NCBI RefSeq assembly: GCF_037126465.1 | Contig: NC_088209.1 | Span: forward strand, 12,036,052 to 12,100,051 | DNA length: 64,000 bases | Origin: Ornithodoros turicata | Lineage: Eukaryota > Arthropoda > Arachnida > Ixodida > Argasidae | Reading direction: 5' to 3' | Part shown: in pieces, positions 24,801 through 35,900 of the stretch | Numbering within the stretch: position 1 is the stretch's first letter | Layout of the letters: every line of letters begins with the position of its first letter | Notes under the pieces: generated by a model | What the model saw: only the letters and a program-made list of their open reading frames with translations | Told to the model about the DNA's origin: nothing | Databases searched by the model: none | Translations under genes and position numbers: made by a program

Positions 24801-26039
24801 AGTGGGAACCGTGAGGAAGAAGTGGGGGAACGGGGCGTTGCGTCCTGCGCTGACTTCATGGTGATCTGTGCCAACATTCGCCTGGAAAGGCTGTCTGGAA
24901 AACCCGGGGAAAACCCTCAGACGGCTGTCTGCTGTCAAAGGCTGCAATGTACCACCAAACAGCCCGGTTTTTAGTGCTTTCCAGATTTCTTTTCCATCTA
25001 AAGTTGAACATGACAGCCGCGAATATAATGTACATACTTTACGACTACTGATGCCGGCTGCTGCTTAGTTTCACAACAACAAGTCATGCCACAATACTTT
25101 TCGAGCGTATCAGGAACAGTCTGGAGCCATTAACTGTTTCTGAGGTTAGAATTGTGTTCCACCGCGAGCCACGTGCGGATACCACAAGCGAAACTTCATC
25201 CTGGAGGGTGTCATAATATTTTACACGAACGACAAGAACAAACAATGTGTTCACATCCAGTTTCAGTCATACAGTGACGTAACCGTTTGCTACCACACCT
25301 TGGCGGACATCAGCAGGACGTGTAACTGAGATAACGGTGAATCAGGGCTGCTATGAGTACCCAGCAAGTACCTTTTTTTGTGAACTGGTGGCAACGACAG
25401 AAGAAAAAAAAAAATGTTGCAGAAACCACTTCGGTGGCTTTCTACAATATGCGAAGCATCGTGTATGAAGACTCACGACATCACGCACAAGAAGAGGCAA
25501 GATTTTGCTCCGAATGTCGGACTGCCACATCGCAATCCACGATGCAGCTCACTATGAACGCAAGGACGCAATTGTGCCGGCACGACCGATGCGACACTCT
25601 TGAACGTCTTTGCATTGCTGCCGTCCTGATTACCGTCAGAAGGGGCGCGTCAATCTAACGAGCGAGACTCACTCTACACTGCAGTGTACGCTGAGATGCT
25701 GCAGTGTTAGCAGAATGCACGAAATATGCCCACAGGAAAAAAAAAAAAAAAGGTATCAATATTGGGGTGCCCAAATTGGGGATGAGCTAATTATACCAGT
25801 GATTCAATTACGTGGACAACAACAATGGTCCTTTTCCTTCGTAACTGCAACAACCTGGAGAAGAAAAAAAAAGGGATAGTGCAACATATATACTCACTGT
25901 TATACTGGACTCCACGGGAAAATTTTTTCTGCAGGCTCTGTTCCATGGCCTGCATTCCCGATGGAGGCTGACATTTGCCAGTCGCCGTTCCCACGCCTCC
26001 TTCATTGTTTCCCACGAGCTTCTTTAAAGCTGTCAGCAT
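6839..26039 (-). CDS. RABL6: RABL6-type Rab-like GTPase, complete 14-exon gene
   Basis: The coding exons, 5' to 3' on the minus strand, are 26039-25898, 24290-24184, 24037-23906, 23818-23727, 20612-20472, 20352-20247, 19731-19628, 18388-18261, 15590-15355, 13023-12851, 11656-11481, 10937-10764, 8940-8858 and 7027-6839. The phases join without a break into 660 codons; human RABL6 is about 730. The start [10 protein letters not shown] matches the family N-terminus. The Ras-like domain has a P-loop GDRNVGKT at residues 54-61, but WDVVDKG (103-109) stands where Rabs have DTAGQE, and NHLD (181-184) stands for NKxD, as is typical of this degenerate family. The middle carries the conserved NVDEFVPDD and [11 protein letters not shown]. 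The tail is Lys/Glu-rich (KKHKHKSKK) and ends AYEEL, as in vertebrates. RABL6 (PARF) is known as a growth-linked Rab-like protein that interacts with tumour-suppressor ARF in mammals; its role in arthropods is not established. Exon 12 is the least conserved. Exon 13 has a GC donor, and the exon 12 donor (GTTGGT) is weak. Identity is certain; those two junctions are less so. Confidence 0.93.
8010..8403 (-). repeat. Fragment of a TA-type MITE, copy of the 32330 family
   Basis: The minus strand from about 8403 matches the plus strand from about 32330: end CAG.AGAATCTCGATGATAC, then 'gcggaaataattcgtatc', and later 'aagtcggcttcacctaac' in inverse orientation. It lies in the last RABL6 intron. The far end was not located. 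Confidence 0.6.
8858..8940 (-). CDS. RABL6: RABL6 exon 13 with a GC-AG intron
   Basis: This 83-nt exon encodes the basic stretch [11 protein letters not shown]. It is the only exon of the gene whose donor must be GC: ...AAGAAG|GCAAGC on the minus strand. The reading frame continues in phase 0 into the last exon at 7027. Without this junction the frame runs into a stop 15 nt downstream. Confidence 0.7.
9189..10620. mobile_element. Long-terminal-inverted-repeat element in RABL6 intron 12
   Basis: The outer ~200 bp (9195-9400) and 10460-10620 are inverted copies, for example 'cagccaatcaggatcg' against 'cgatcctgattggctg' and 'gtgacgtaacaactaag' against its inverse. A second inner inverted block pairs 9480-9545 with 10265-10335 ('gaattcgcagaa..gcgaattgcag'). 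The centre carries an imperfect 50-bp tandem duplication (9678-9770, 'aggaacacaagaacagaaga'). There is no transposase. Confidence 0.6.
13145..13490. mobile_element. hAT-like MITE with 8-bp target duplication
   Basis: The element runs from TAGAGCCTGAAGTTTT to AAAACTTCAGGCTCTA, an inverted repeat of 16 bp. It is flanked by the identical 8-mer ATCATATT (13137-13144 and 13491-13498). The interior is rich in 'aaaaatcggg' and 'aaattcgggg' motifs. Size (346 bp), 8-bp duplication and lack of coding capacity fit a non-autonomous hAT element. It lies in RABL6 intron 9. Confidence 0.85.
14679..15166. mobile_element. TA-type non-autonomous element (Tigger-like ends)
   Basis: The left end reads 'agtagaaacctgttaatgta' after TA; the right end reads 'gatataaaggggttctactg'. 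The internal 'agtaaaaactctggttac' motif repeats the style of the element at 330. The right TA has decayed to TC. It lies in RABL6 intron 9. Confidence 0.6.
15707..16408. mobile_element. ~700-bp TA-type element, family of 34867-35598
   Basis: Ends: AGTGAACCCTCGTTAATATG and the inverse CATATTAACGAGGGTTCACTG, next to TA on both sides. The body matches 34867-35598 closely ('tttatcggacaatgaccaag', 'agagtagcccccgggaga', 'ttgtttgacgtagtca'). It is non-coding, so a non-autonomous Tc1/pogo-like element. It lies in RABL6 intron 8. Confidence 0.8.
17659..17966. repeat. Fold-back repeat, ~308 bp
   Basis: The two arms of about 105-115 nt (17659-17775 and 17850-17966) are inverted copies: 'cattgcgcatcttcggaga' pairs with 'tctccgaagatgcgcaatg', and 'cacccacaatgtgagaggg' pairs with 'cctctcacgttgtgggt'. 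RNA from either strand could form a long hairpin. It lies in RABL6 intron 8. Confidence 0.7.
20716..21061. mobile_element. hAT-like MITE, inverted copy of 13145-13490
   Basis: It is the same 346-bp family in opposite orientation: starts TAGAGTCTTAAGTTTTAGGG, ends AAAACTTCAGGCTCTA. It is flanked by the identical 8-mer AAAATCAA (20708-20715 and 21062-21069). The equal length of the two copies and the distinct target duplications show independent insertions. It lies in RABL6 intron 4. Confidence 0.85.
21245..21815. repeat. Possible hAT-like repeat, mosaic
   Basis: The stretch starts near 'aggctctcaaactttgtgag' and ends near 'caatggtcagtggttcc', resembling the inverse of a CAGTGGTTCTCAAACT-type end. 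A second unit ('caggggcggcgtaacgtccc', about 21345-21470) seems to be embedded. The boundaries are uncertain, and no gene is seen. Confidence 0.35.
22394..22744. mobile_element. hAT-like MITE, first of a tandem inverted pair
   Basis: Runs from TAGGGCCTGACGTTTTAGGG to AAAAAGTCAGGCCCTA. Flanked by CTTATATT at 22386-22393 and 22745-22752. The interior carries repeated 'acccgaat' and 'cccgatatttacccccc' motifs. It is related in style to, but distinct from, the 13145 family. Confidence 0.85.
22753..23093. mobile_element. hAT-like MITE, second of a tandem inverted pair
   Basis: This is a reverse-oriented copy of 22394-22744. It begins TAGGGCTTGACTTTTTCGGG and ends AAAAAGTCAGGCCCTA, flanked by CTTATATT at 22745-22752 and 23094-23101. 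Together the pair makes a near-perfect ~700-bp palindrome with three copies of one 8-mer. It lies in RABL6 intron 4. Confidence 0.85.
24366..24672. repeat. Dispersed repeat, inverted relative to 38633-38880
   Basis: Inverted matches to 38633-38880 include 'aagaaggaaaagaag' at one end, 'gatggactacattatctg' in the middle and 'agactagatttctttc' at the other. Both copies appear to begin and end in an inverted 'agaaatctagt' motif. It is non-coding. Confidence 0.55.
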
Positions 26040-26923
26040 GGTAGTACACACTTATAGGCAAGCACTAGCACCTACAAGACCTGCAAAAACAACAAATGAA
26101 AAAAAAAAAAAGACTTTTCAATTGAACATATGGCCGCTCCCCTCACAGGATATTTCATATGGATACACGAAGTAGACGAAGGAAAACGCTTGTCACTGCG
26201 TATTAAGTAGTCAGATGTCCGCCTAAAAATCCGATAAGTTATCAATTGGGTCAGAAACGTCATAACGTCTTAGTGGCTTACACATAGCTACTTATTCGTG
26301 CTTGCAGCTGAACATGACTGCAGACATAATCAACATTTAGAATAAAATTTGTCGCAGCAAGTCTACGATGTTCTATTGTCTTGAACGAGACATTAAGCGA
26401 GTTGTTTCGTGACGGTATCCGATCAGTCAAGATGGGATCTTACGTTTCAACTACTGAAGGACACCGGCCCATTGCTCTGCTTGCAGTTCAGTGACATCAG
26501 CTTGGAAATGTTCTGAGCTTCTCACATTTAAGGTACCGTTTACGAAGCTAGCACACATTACACTACCCACGTCTACATGAAATCTGCGAATGTCCCGGAC
26601 CGACAGCCATCTTTGGCACAGCTGATTCAATCGTGCATACAACGCGACACATAATTATGTCTACAATGGACCTTATTTTCATCTGGATACAGCAAGTTGT
26701 GATCGATATTTAATACGATTGCTCAATTAACGTTTTTGTAATAATAAATTAATAGATGCAGCAAGGTCAAGGTTACAAACGCCCGTGACAGGTGGGTTTG
26801 ACGATGTAATACGAAAATGCGCAATATATTGTACAAGGTTTATCACTGGATGAATGTTGTCGTCTGTAAAACTTTGAGACTTCTAATTTTGTTAAATATC
26901 AGTTCTAGAAGTGCGAGTGAGCT
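26040..26923. promoter_or_regulatory. Head-to-head promoter interval, RABL6 / AP3M
   Basis: The 884 bp between the divergent start codons of RABL6 (minus) and AP-3 mu (plus) must hold both 5' UTRs and both promoters. I see no TATA box in a convincing place and no CpG-rich block. A poly-A run is at 26098-26112. The sharing of regulation is inferred from geometry only. Confidence 0.5.
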
Positions 26924-29900
26924 ATGATTCACAGCTTCTTCATCATAAATACGTCTGGGTGAGAATATAGCTTCATCATACTAGCATGTTTTTGGTTTCC
27001 TATGTGAAACATTTCTCGTGGACTCTCGGCGCTCCGTTTGACGGCCTGCCTGTCATATTTAGCTATACTGCCCACTTGCGATCTTGAACGGCTGAGTTAC
27101 TTCACATATTTTGACGAGACTACATGATTTTAAGTAAAACATATTTTGCTTTAGTGACATCTTTATCGAGAAGCACTGGAAGAGTGTCATCCATCGGTCC
27201 GTCTGCGACTACTTCTTCGATGTCCAGCGGAAAGCGAGCTCTCCTGAAGATATACCACCGGTCATATCTACACCACACCATTATCTTATAAGCATATACA
27301 GGTGTAAGATGTTCCTTGTTGCGGTGACAATGTCTGAAGGTAATGTCTGAACTCTCTTCGATACGTATACAACTAATATCTGCTTCCCTGTCTTCGTTCC
27401 TCTTCTTTTTCAGTGCCACCTCTTTTTGTGGTGGAATTTTTACACCGGGTTGTGGACACTTTTATAGACTACTTTGGCGATTGTACAGAGTTTATCATTA
27501 AGGAACATTACGTTGTGGTGTATGAGGTAAGTACAAAGCACGGCATATACTGATAAGATCAACATACAGTAGCGTAAATGTCAGTAATGGATGTGTCAGC
27601 TGTGCATAAATTGGTAGATTAGTCTATACAGTAAAAACCGTGTAGAATGCTATTGATGATATTGACCCTGTGAAAGGGGCTGGCTAAGGGTAGGATGACT
27701 AAGAGATCGGCCTCCTGGTGTCCCCATTCTCCCTGTGGGCTGCCGTTCTGGGAAAAAGTGAATGTGGACAACTGACGCGGCGCAAAAAGTGCTGCGAGGT
27801 TACGCACACGGGACAGTGTCCAACGTTGTTATACGAGTACTCGGAACCGCAGTCTCCATCGCTGTATGCGGGTCGTTTCCCCCAAAAGAAACAATGAATA
27901 TTTTGGCAGTAAAATCATAAACCACTGTTTTACGAGGGATATCGTTATCAGCGGGTTTCACTGTGCTGCATGTTGTGATGTGTAATGCATCTCCAACGCA
28001 CCTCCCTCCCCCAAAACCGAAATGAGCAGTATTTCAAAAGTGTCAGATGTCTAGTGCACACTACAGAGACAGAAATACGCAGCAAGAAATCTAGTCTCTG
28101 CAGTTGCTGTATGTGAGCGTAACGTTAAAAATTTTGTTTCCTTATCCCCCACCCCCCTTCCTGGTACACATTTGGGTAATGAAGCCACCCCCACTCCCAA
28201 AGTGGGTCTGGATTCACACCTGAACCCCCTGTTGTCTGGTGCCCCCTTTGACGAAATCACCTCTCGCTCCCCTGTGGAATATGCTGTAACGTGTTTATGC
28301 ATTGTACAATATGCCGCAGCCAAAAACGGAAAATTTATGGAGAGGTCCTTCACTGCGTATTTCAGCTACGCTCTATGTTTTTCAATGTCCACACACGAAC
28401 GTGTCGCGCTAACGAAACTTAAATACTCCAGCTTCTAGATGAAATGCTGGATAACGGCTTCCCATTGGCCACCGAGTCCAACATCCTCAAGGAATTGATA
28501 AAGCCACCAAACATCCTGAGGACCCTAGCAAACACGGTCACTGGAAGAACAAAGTAATGGCAGCATTCCTCTATTCTCGAGCGCATGAAATTGGCGTGTC
28601 CTTAAGCGTGCATCTTTTTTCCATTTTTTGCACAGCCTAAGTTCCACACTTCCAACCGGGCAGCTCTCTAACATCCCGTGGCGTCGTACAGGGGTGAAAT
28701 ACACCAACAACGAGGCCTACTTCGACGTCATTGAAGAAGTGGACGCGATCATCGACAAGGGTGGCTCTGTCATCTCAGCCGAAATTCAGGGTTATGTACG
28801 TAAACTATTTTGCGTAGTTTCTAGTGCACGGAGCTTTGGGGAGATCAGTAGCTGGTAAAGATTGTACATAGACTATATGACCCTGGACAATCTCTTCTTT
28901 TTTTTTTTACTACATACACTTACTACTTTTGTTAGTACACTGGGACTTACTATGTACAACATTGACCATTAAAGGAACTGTAAAGTGAAATATAACCGGA
29001 ATGTTTCAAGATACCACCATGTAGAACCGGACTGTGTCATCACACACACACACACACACAAGTCATCACCTCTCAGTTCATACTTTTAACGCTAATTAAT
29101 TTCGAACACTTCTACAAATTGAAAGCTGGTGACGTTCGCCGAGCATAAAGTTGGAGTCAGCACGGATTGGCGGACAGATGGCACGTGATATCTAATCAAT
29201 AAAAAGTACTACCGAAAATCAGTAAAAATCCCTGCGCAGGACGACGCTTAGAAGACGACACAGCATTGAACTGACAAGCCAAGGACTTTATTTTCCAACT
29301 TCGCCTACATATATCTCCTCTCCCCTTCCTCTATAAAGTCTTTGGTTTGTCAGTTCAGTGCTGCGCCTGTGTCATCTTTTAAGTGTCGCCCTGCACTGCT
29401 TTTTTATCGATTTTAAGGTCACACCAAACCCAATTTTTAACCCCTTTGAATTGAAGTACTCAGTAGCGCGTTTAAGATAGGTTACTAATTCCCGTAAGAC
29501 CTGCTTTGAAGAACAACAGCAATTCTCGAGGAGTTCGGTTAAAATGTCTGATCGTTGTAACCTGAATATCTCAGAGCTCTGGAACATCTATGCGATCCAC
29601 GCCATCTGTTGGCCTTTCTCCCTATCCGTGTCTCTGTGTCGTCTGCTCGCGGTATCGCTGCTGTTTTTAAAGCCTCCCATTCAGGCGATGTATGTTTACG
29701 AGGCGAGACTGTTTACGTTCTTGTGTTTCGGGATACATAAACCGTGCACCTGTGACGATTAAATGTGCGCTGCCTCGTCAAACATGCGAGGTTGGCCACG
29801 AGCTCACCTAGATGAATCACCTAGTTGTTTACTGTTTCAATAGATGGCACGCCCGGAGTCTGCAAGCTTTGAAATTCGATTGCTGAAAAAATGCTGAATA

Positions 29901-32900
29901 TACAGCAGGCTGTTTCGTATCTGAATCGTCCAAGTTACGAGCTTTCAGAAGAGCTTTCAGAAAACCATACGGTTTCTACGGGTTTGCCATTCACTTCACA
30001 GTTCCGTTAAGGTATTTGCTTATATGTAGCGGCGAAAATTTTCCTGGTGAGAAACATAAAGCCCATCAAGTTCAGAATACAGTTAAACCTCTATGTAACG
30101 AAGTCGGTAAACACATCGCGAAACTTCGCTATATGGAGAACTTCGTTATAGAGAACGTTAGGTAAATTTCGGTGGTTGTTACTACAGTTAAGTAGCCTGA
30201 AGTTCCCGGGAATATAACGCACGAAAAACAAGACTATGGAAGAGAAAGAAGCAATTTATTTGGCTCAGAAATAGTCAGTTACTCGCTTTTGCACAGTCTT
30301 GAAGAACGTCTGTATCACAGACCGTTCATAGTTTGCCAGCGCCGCCAGAGCGCCCTCCTGGTCCTTGTATGGTACCGCGTATCGTCGAAGCACGTCAATA
30401 GAGTCGAGCACCTCCCTAACAGATGGCACACATATGTCCTCTTCAGTGTCGCTCTCACTGTCCTCGTGTGTATCCTTACGTAGACCGGCGACGATGTCGG
30501 CCTCAGTAAGCTCCTCTGTGCATACTGCCATGAGTCGGCGTCCAAAAAAGTCCTCCAGTGCAACATCATCTCTCGACAACAACATTCTCGAAGTTCTTCC
30601 CATCGCTGGAGCACAGCGAGCGCGCCCGTGGCTTCAGTTCTCTTTCGCCTTCAGGATCGTTGACAAAGAATTCGCCGGGTTCCGAACCTCGCAGCTACGT
30701 CCTTTTTCTTTTCACCCTTGGCAACTGCGTTGATGATCTGCACCTTGGCATCTACGGACAACGATTTCCGCTTGAGCACGTTTGCATGGCGTCCACTTTA
30801 CCCGCTCACACGCGGAACCAAAAAAAAGTGACAACTAACCGGCGGTTGTAAACTGTAGGGAGAGAGGAGGGGGCCTCCTTAATTCTCATTCGTCGAACGC
30901 TGGTTGCGCACGCCGGTTGCGCCGGTCACCGAGCCCCCGGCGCCCTCCTCTCACCAACTCTCCTTTGTACAGGCTTCTCCAACACAAAGAGCGACCTGGA
31001 TATGATGCGTCCGGTACCCCGGATGGCCCTGAATTCCAGAAAGTTCGGAACGTCGCACTATTTCCGAGAATCGGAGCGGTGTTAAGCGCGCGCGGAACTT
31101 CGTAACACAGAGAACACGGGCAAACGCACTTCGCTGTACGGAAAACCCAAATACATGGGCTTCAGTGGGACAAATGTACAAGCATTTGAAAAAGTTCGCT
31201 AAATAGAGAAATTCGCAGCATGGAGAGTTCGCTATAGGGAGGTTTAACTGTACACGAAAAATCATTCAACGAAGGGAGCTGATTCTTATAATCAGAAGAC
31301 AGCATGTTTTCATTCCCTTTGTGTATTATTCTAAATGGGCTCCTGTATAACAAAATGCCCCACAGAGCAGGAAATTTTTTGGCTCTTCAAATGTCTTTAT
31401 GTGAAGCATGTTGTGTAATACTGTGGCCCTGATACACACACGTAATACAGGTATCACCTCTCACACAAGCTCACAAACTCATACCTTGTAGCAACTTCGT
31501 AAAAGTAGGAACATCGCGTACATGATGAAAAAAAAATAGCTGGTACCCTGTTTCATTCCTCTAGTGTTCACTTGTTCTGCATCAATGTCCAAGTGGCCAT
31601 TATAAGTTTTAGAAGACATTGTTAACCTACCGATCTGTCTGTAGCGTACTGGTTAAACTGTGCGGACAAGTTTGTTGCCATTTGCATGCATCCTCTGCCC
31701 AGATCGACTGCTGCATCAAGTTGAGCGGAATGCCTGACCTGAGCCTGACCTTTGTCAACCCTCGCCTGTTTGATGATGTCAGCTTTCACCCGTGTGTCAG
31801 GTTTCGTCGTTGGGAGGTGAGGTTCTCACCGGCGCAAGTCTGCACGTTGTGTAGATTTCTATGGCCTAAACTATCGTGTAACTTTATCGCAGTCTGAACG
31901 AGTGCTGTCCTTTGTGCCTCCAGACGGAAATTTTCGACTCATGTCCTATCACATTGGCTCTCAGAGGTAAGCTCCTCGTTGATCGATTGATTGATTGACT
32001 TTACGTTTTGCCTGGTGCCTGCCTGTCACTGCTTTTTGTCTTATCCGTTATTGCAGTGGTTCCCAAACCTTGCCATTCTGCAAAGACCCCACAGTTTGGG
32101 GTACACTGCCTTATTGCATGTACAGTAAAACCCGCGGATAGCGATATCGCGTATAACGATATCCCCCGTAAAACGATGGTTCATGATTTTACCGTCAAAA
32201 TATACATTGGTTCTATGGGGAAACGACCCGCGTATAGCGATGGAGACCGCGGTTCCGAGTACTCGTATAACGATGTTGGACGCTGTCCCATGCGCGTAAC
32301 CACGCGGCGATTTTCGCCGCGATAAGATACAGTAGAGTCTCGATGCTACGAATCTCACGGGGTAGCGGAAAAAATTCGTATCATCCAAAATTCACATAAG
32401 AAGAATTAAACCAAAATAAAAATTGAGGCAAGAAAATAGACAGCGACTGTTCATTTTCCAATACTGTCAGTGAAAGAGGTAGGTGGTAACGCTTTTATGT
32501 CTCCGTATTTGGCCAATGCTCCTCAAATTCGGGAGATGATTCAAAAGGCCTAGCTCGTGCTTTCCACCCGCGAGTCGCGCGACAGTGTTCTAAAGCGAGC
32601 TTCTCGTAAAGCACGCAGGCGTTAGGTGAAGCCGACTTGCGGAATGGTGACGTGTAGTGTTGCCAGAAGTTGTCCTGCTATGTTGTCTGGTTCCCTCCAC
32701 GAGTTCTGATCGCTGTTCTCCCAAGCCACTGCGATGTCACACAGCTTCGCGTTTTTTTTTTTTCTTTTTTCTTTTTGCTACATGCGGGGTGGCGCGCGAC
32801 TTTTCCGGGACGCGCTATTTAGGTCAGCCCTCGTTTAACGATGTACCCCGTATAACGATGGAATTCGTGATTACCGTCAATGTCATTATACGCGGGTTTC

Positions 32901-35900
32901 ACTGTATTCAGTTTGAAATAGGGCATGCGGGTGCAATTGTGATTGCAAAGTGTACATATTATGTGTCTTATTTGTGTTTTTCGATCATCTATTTATTGCA
33001 CAATTTCCCTGGAGTGGGTGCCGTGGATGTTGTGGTTTTGTTTTAGATCATATTATAAAAAGTGCTAAAATACAGACAAAAGACTAAACACACAGATGGC
33101 CCACTATCAACAGAGTTTATTGACAAGAGAGGCTCTGCTGTTTTTGAAGGGTTTTAAGCAGTGTGTCTCTCATCAGTAAACATTGTTGATGGTTCGCTAT
33201 CTGTGTGTTTTGCCGTCTGTCTGTAGCACTTTTAATATGATACTGTACCAGCAAGCCCAAGTTGACATTTGAAGGTTGTTTTAGATGTATTTACCGTTGC
33301 AGTGTCAGCTGATTGCTTCACCAAACCGTATACTAATATGCATCGTAAATTTCAGCATTGTAGCCATTCCAATCTATGTCCGCCACCAGATCAGTTTCAA
33401 AGATGTCGGTGGAGGTCGTCTCGACATTACTGTGGGGCCAAAACAGACCATGGGAAAAACAGTAAGTCAAAAGTCAATTAACGGCTAAAGGGTTTGTGAC
33501 ACTTTGAGAGACGCGGTCGACTCCATCATGAGCTCATCCTACTGCGCGCCAGAGTATCGAGGACAGAAAGGATTATTCCTCTATGAGCTGTACATGGTGA
33601 GATACAGGCCCTGAACACAACGTGACATCAACCTGTGGCATTGGAAGAACAAGAGTCAAGGCCCCCATTGGTTCTCGTAATCATGTGACCACTCCCGCTC
33701 CCACCTCGTTTGTAGGGATGTCCCCTTTACCTACCATAAAACTTGTAATTGCAGGTTCACACTGTATATTCAGGTTGGATGGTAACCGTCTTTTACATTT
33801 GCGGGGCTTAACTTAAGTCAAAGTGTGACAGGCCCTTTAATGTCGATCGCATTCCTGACATAGTGTGCAGGCACGTTGATTTTTCGCCCGTTGCAGGTAG
33901 ATGACGTCGTTTTGGACATTCCCATGGGAAAGACAGTTCTCAATGTAACGCTGACACCGAGCCAGGGCAAGTACTCCTTCGACCCTGTTGCCAAGAACCT
34001 GGTCTGGGAAGTTGGACGCATCGAGATGGGGCGTCTTCCAAACCTCCGAGGAACGGTCAGCAGCTTTTCTATCATCCGTCGTCAACGGACCTATTCCGTG
34101 CAGCGCTCATAAGCCTACTACAGCTTACAGAGTAATGTAATTCAGAGTAATAGGGTGTCCCAGAGTAATGCGTTCTTTTCAAGTCAATGAAATGACAGTA
34201 CAGTTCTAAAATTTAGTGGAATGGATGTGACTGCCCCTTTAATTTGATATTAGTAATACTAAATCACCCTTATGTGATACCCAAACCACCGAACCCATAT
34301 TTCGTAAGCTAAGTAATTATGTCTAGTTAGCAGTGTTTCACGATTAAAATGTGACACGCAACTGCTGACCATGTTCAGTTGGTTTCATCCACATAGAATG
34401 CCCCATCTTTTTCAAAACCTTGATGCACGTCACTTGGGACACCTTGCGTCATAGTAGGACACAGTTGCAGGATGGAATGAGGCACAGTGTATGTATGCAT
34501 TCGGCAGGACATCGCAGAAACGTTCTTGGAGGGCAGCATGACTACTGATTTATGGGTGACCCATAGGAACAGGAAAAAGCCTGACAAATTAGACTTATCC
34601 TCCTCTGATTGTAAGGAAAAGATAATGGGTCTATAGTTGTGTTCAGTTTAAAGGCAGGGAAAGGTAACAGTAATGGTAACAGACACAGAAACGATATATT
34701 ACCGAAATTTGAAATGGCAATGATAACGGAAACGGAAACACATACCATGGACCTCCATTACCGGAAACAGAAATGGAAACAAAAATTATTGTCCGGTATT
34801 GAATTTGGGTTATGGCTATTCCTGTTGTGCGATGGCATTTGAGTGACTTTTAATTCTATTTTTGTACAGTGAACCCTCGTTAATATGACCCCCGTTAATC
34901 TGACATACTCGCTTTATGAGCGTTTTTCTCGGGAAACGTTCCGCCGGCACGTAAATCCCCCTCGTTAATATGACAATCCGTTTATCGGACAATGACCAAG
35001 ATTTTTGTCACAAGTAGGGTCAAACACGGGCATTGTCTTCCCGCTATTATGACCGCGTCACATGACCCTCAGAGTAGCCCCCGGGAGAGACTAGGTCGTA
35101 CCTCGCACAGAGGGTGACACGTGTTAAAGTGAGACGTCAACGTTTGGGACGTCCCCGAAAATCGCTGACCTCGGGATTATGCTCATATCACTTTTCGAAC
35201 TACCGAAGTGCTTAAAAAGGCGGGGATAAGGCCACGCTGTGCTGCTGTTTTCACGTGAGGATTGTCGGAATGAAGCTGAAGTCGGACTGAAGAGCGGCGT
35301 TACTCAAAGGAGGCAAGCGAAGCCTTACAGGTTGCCTCATTATTTTTTTGGCAGATAAAGGTCGATAACGCGTCCGCAATTGAAGGTGCTTTGTCCATTT
35401 AGCAAAATGAATTACTGAAAATTGTTTGACGTAGTCATTGTGAACAGATTTTTCAGAAAATAAATAAATTACGTCGGCCTTTGTTGCACGTAGCGGTGTG
35501 TCCGGTTCACGGAGGGTGCGTTTCTCGTTAATATGACAATTCGCTTTATGTCCAAAATCTGCGGGAACGGCGGTGGTCATATTAACGAGGGTTCGCTGCA
35601 TTTTGATGATTCCATTCCCTGTAATGCTCTAAATACCACACATGAGTTTGCAAAAAAGTGCAATATTGGATCTCGAGCGTAGAAATGATCTCGAGGGTGC
35701 ATCCTTCGCTTACGTACTCGTCCCAGTCTTCATAATTCCGTGACGTCAACGCATGCGACTTGCAAAACATAGACTCCACACATTCTACTCCACCATAGCA
35801 CGAGGATGAAAGCATATCAGAGGGTCATCCAAGAAATTTTTCGATTAAGACGTCTGATGAAAGTGTGTGTGCCAATTTACTGAATATGCTACGGCAGTAA

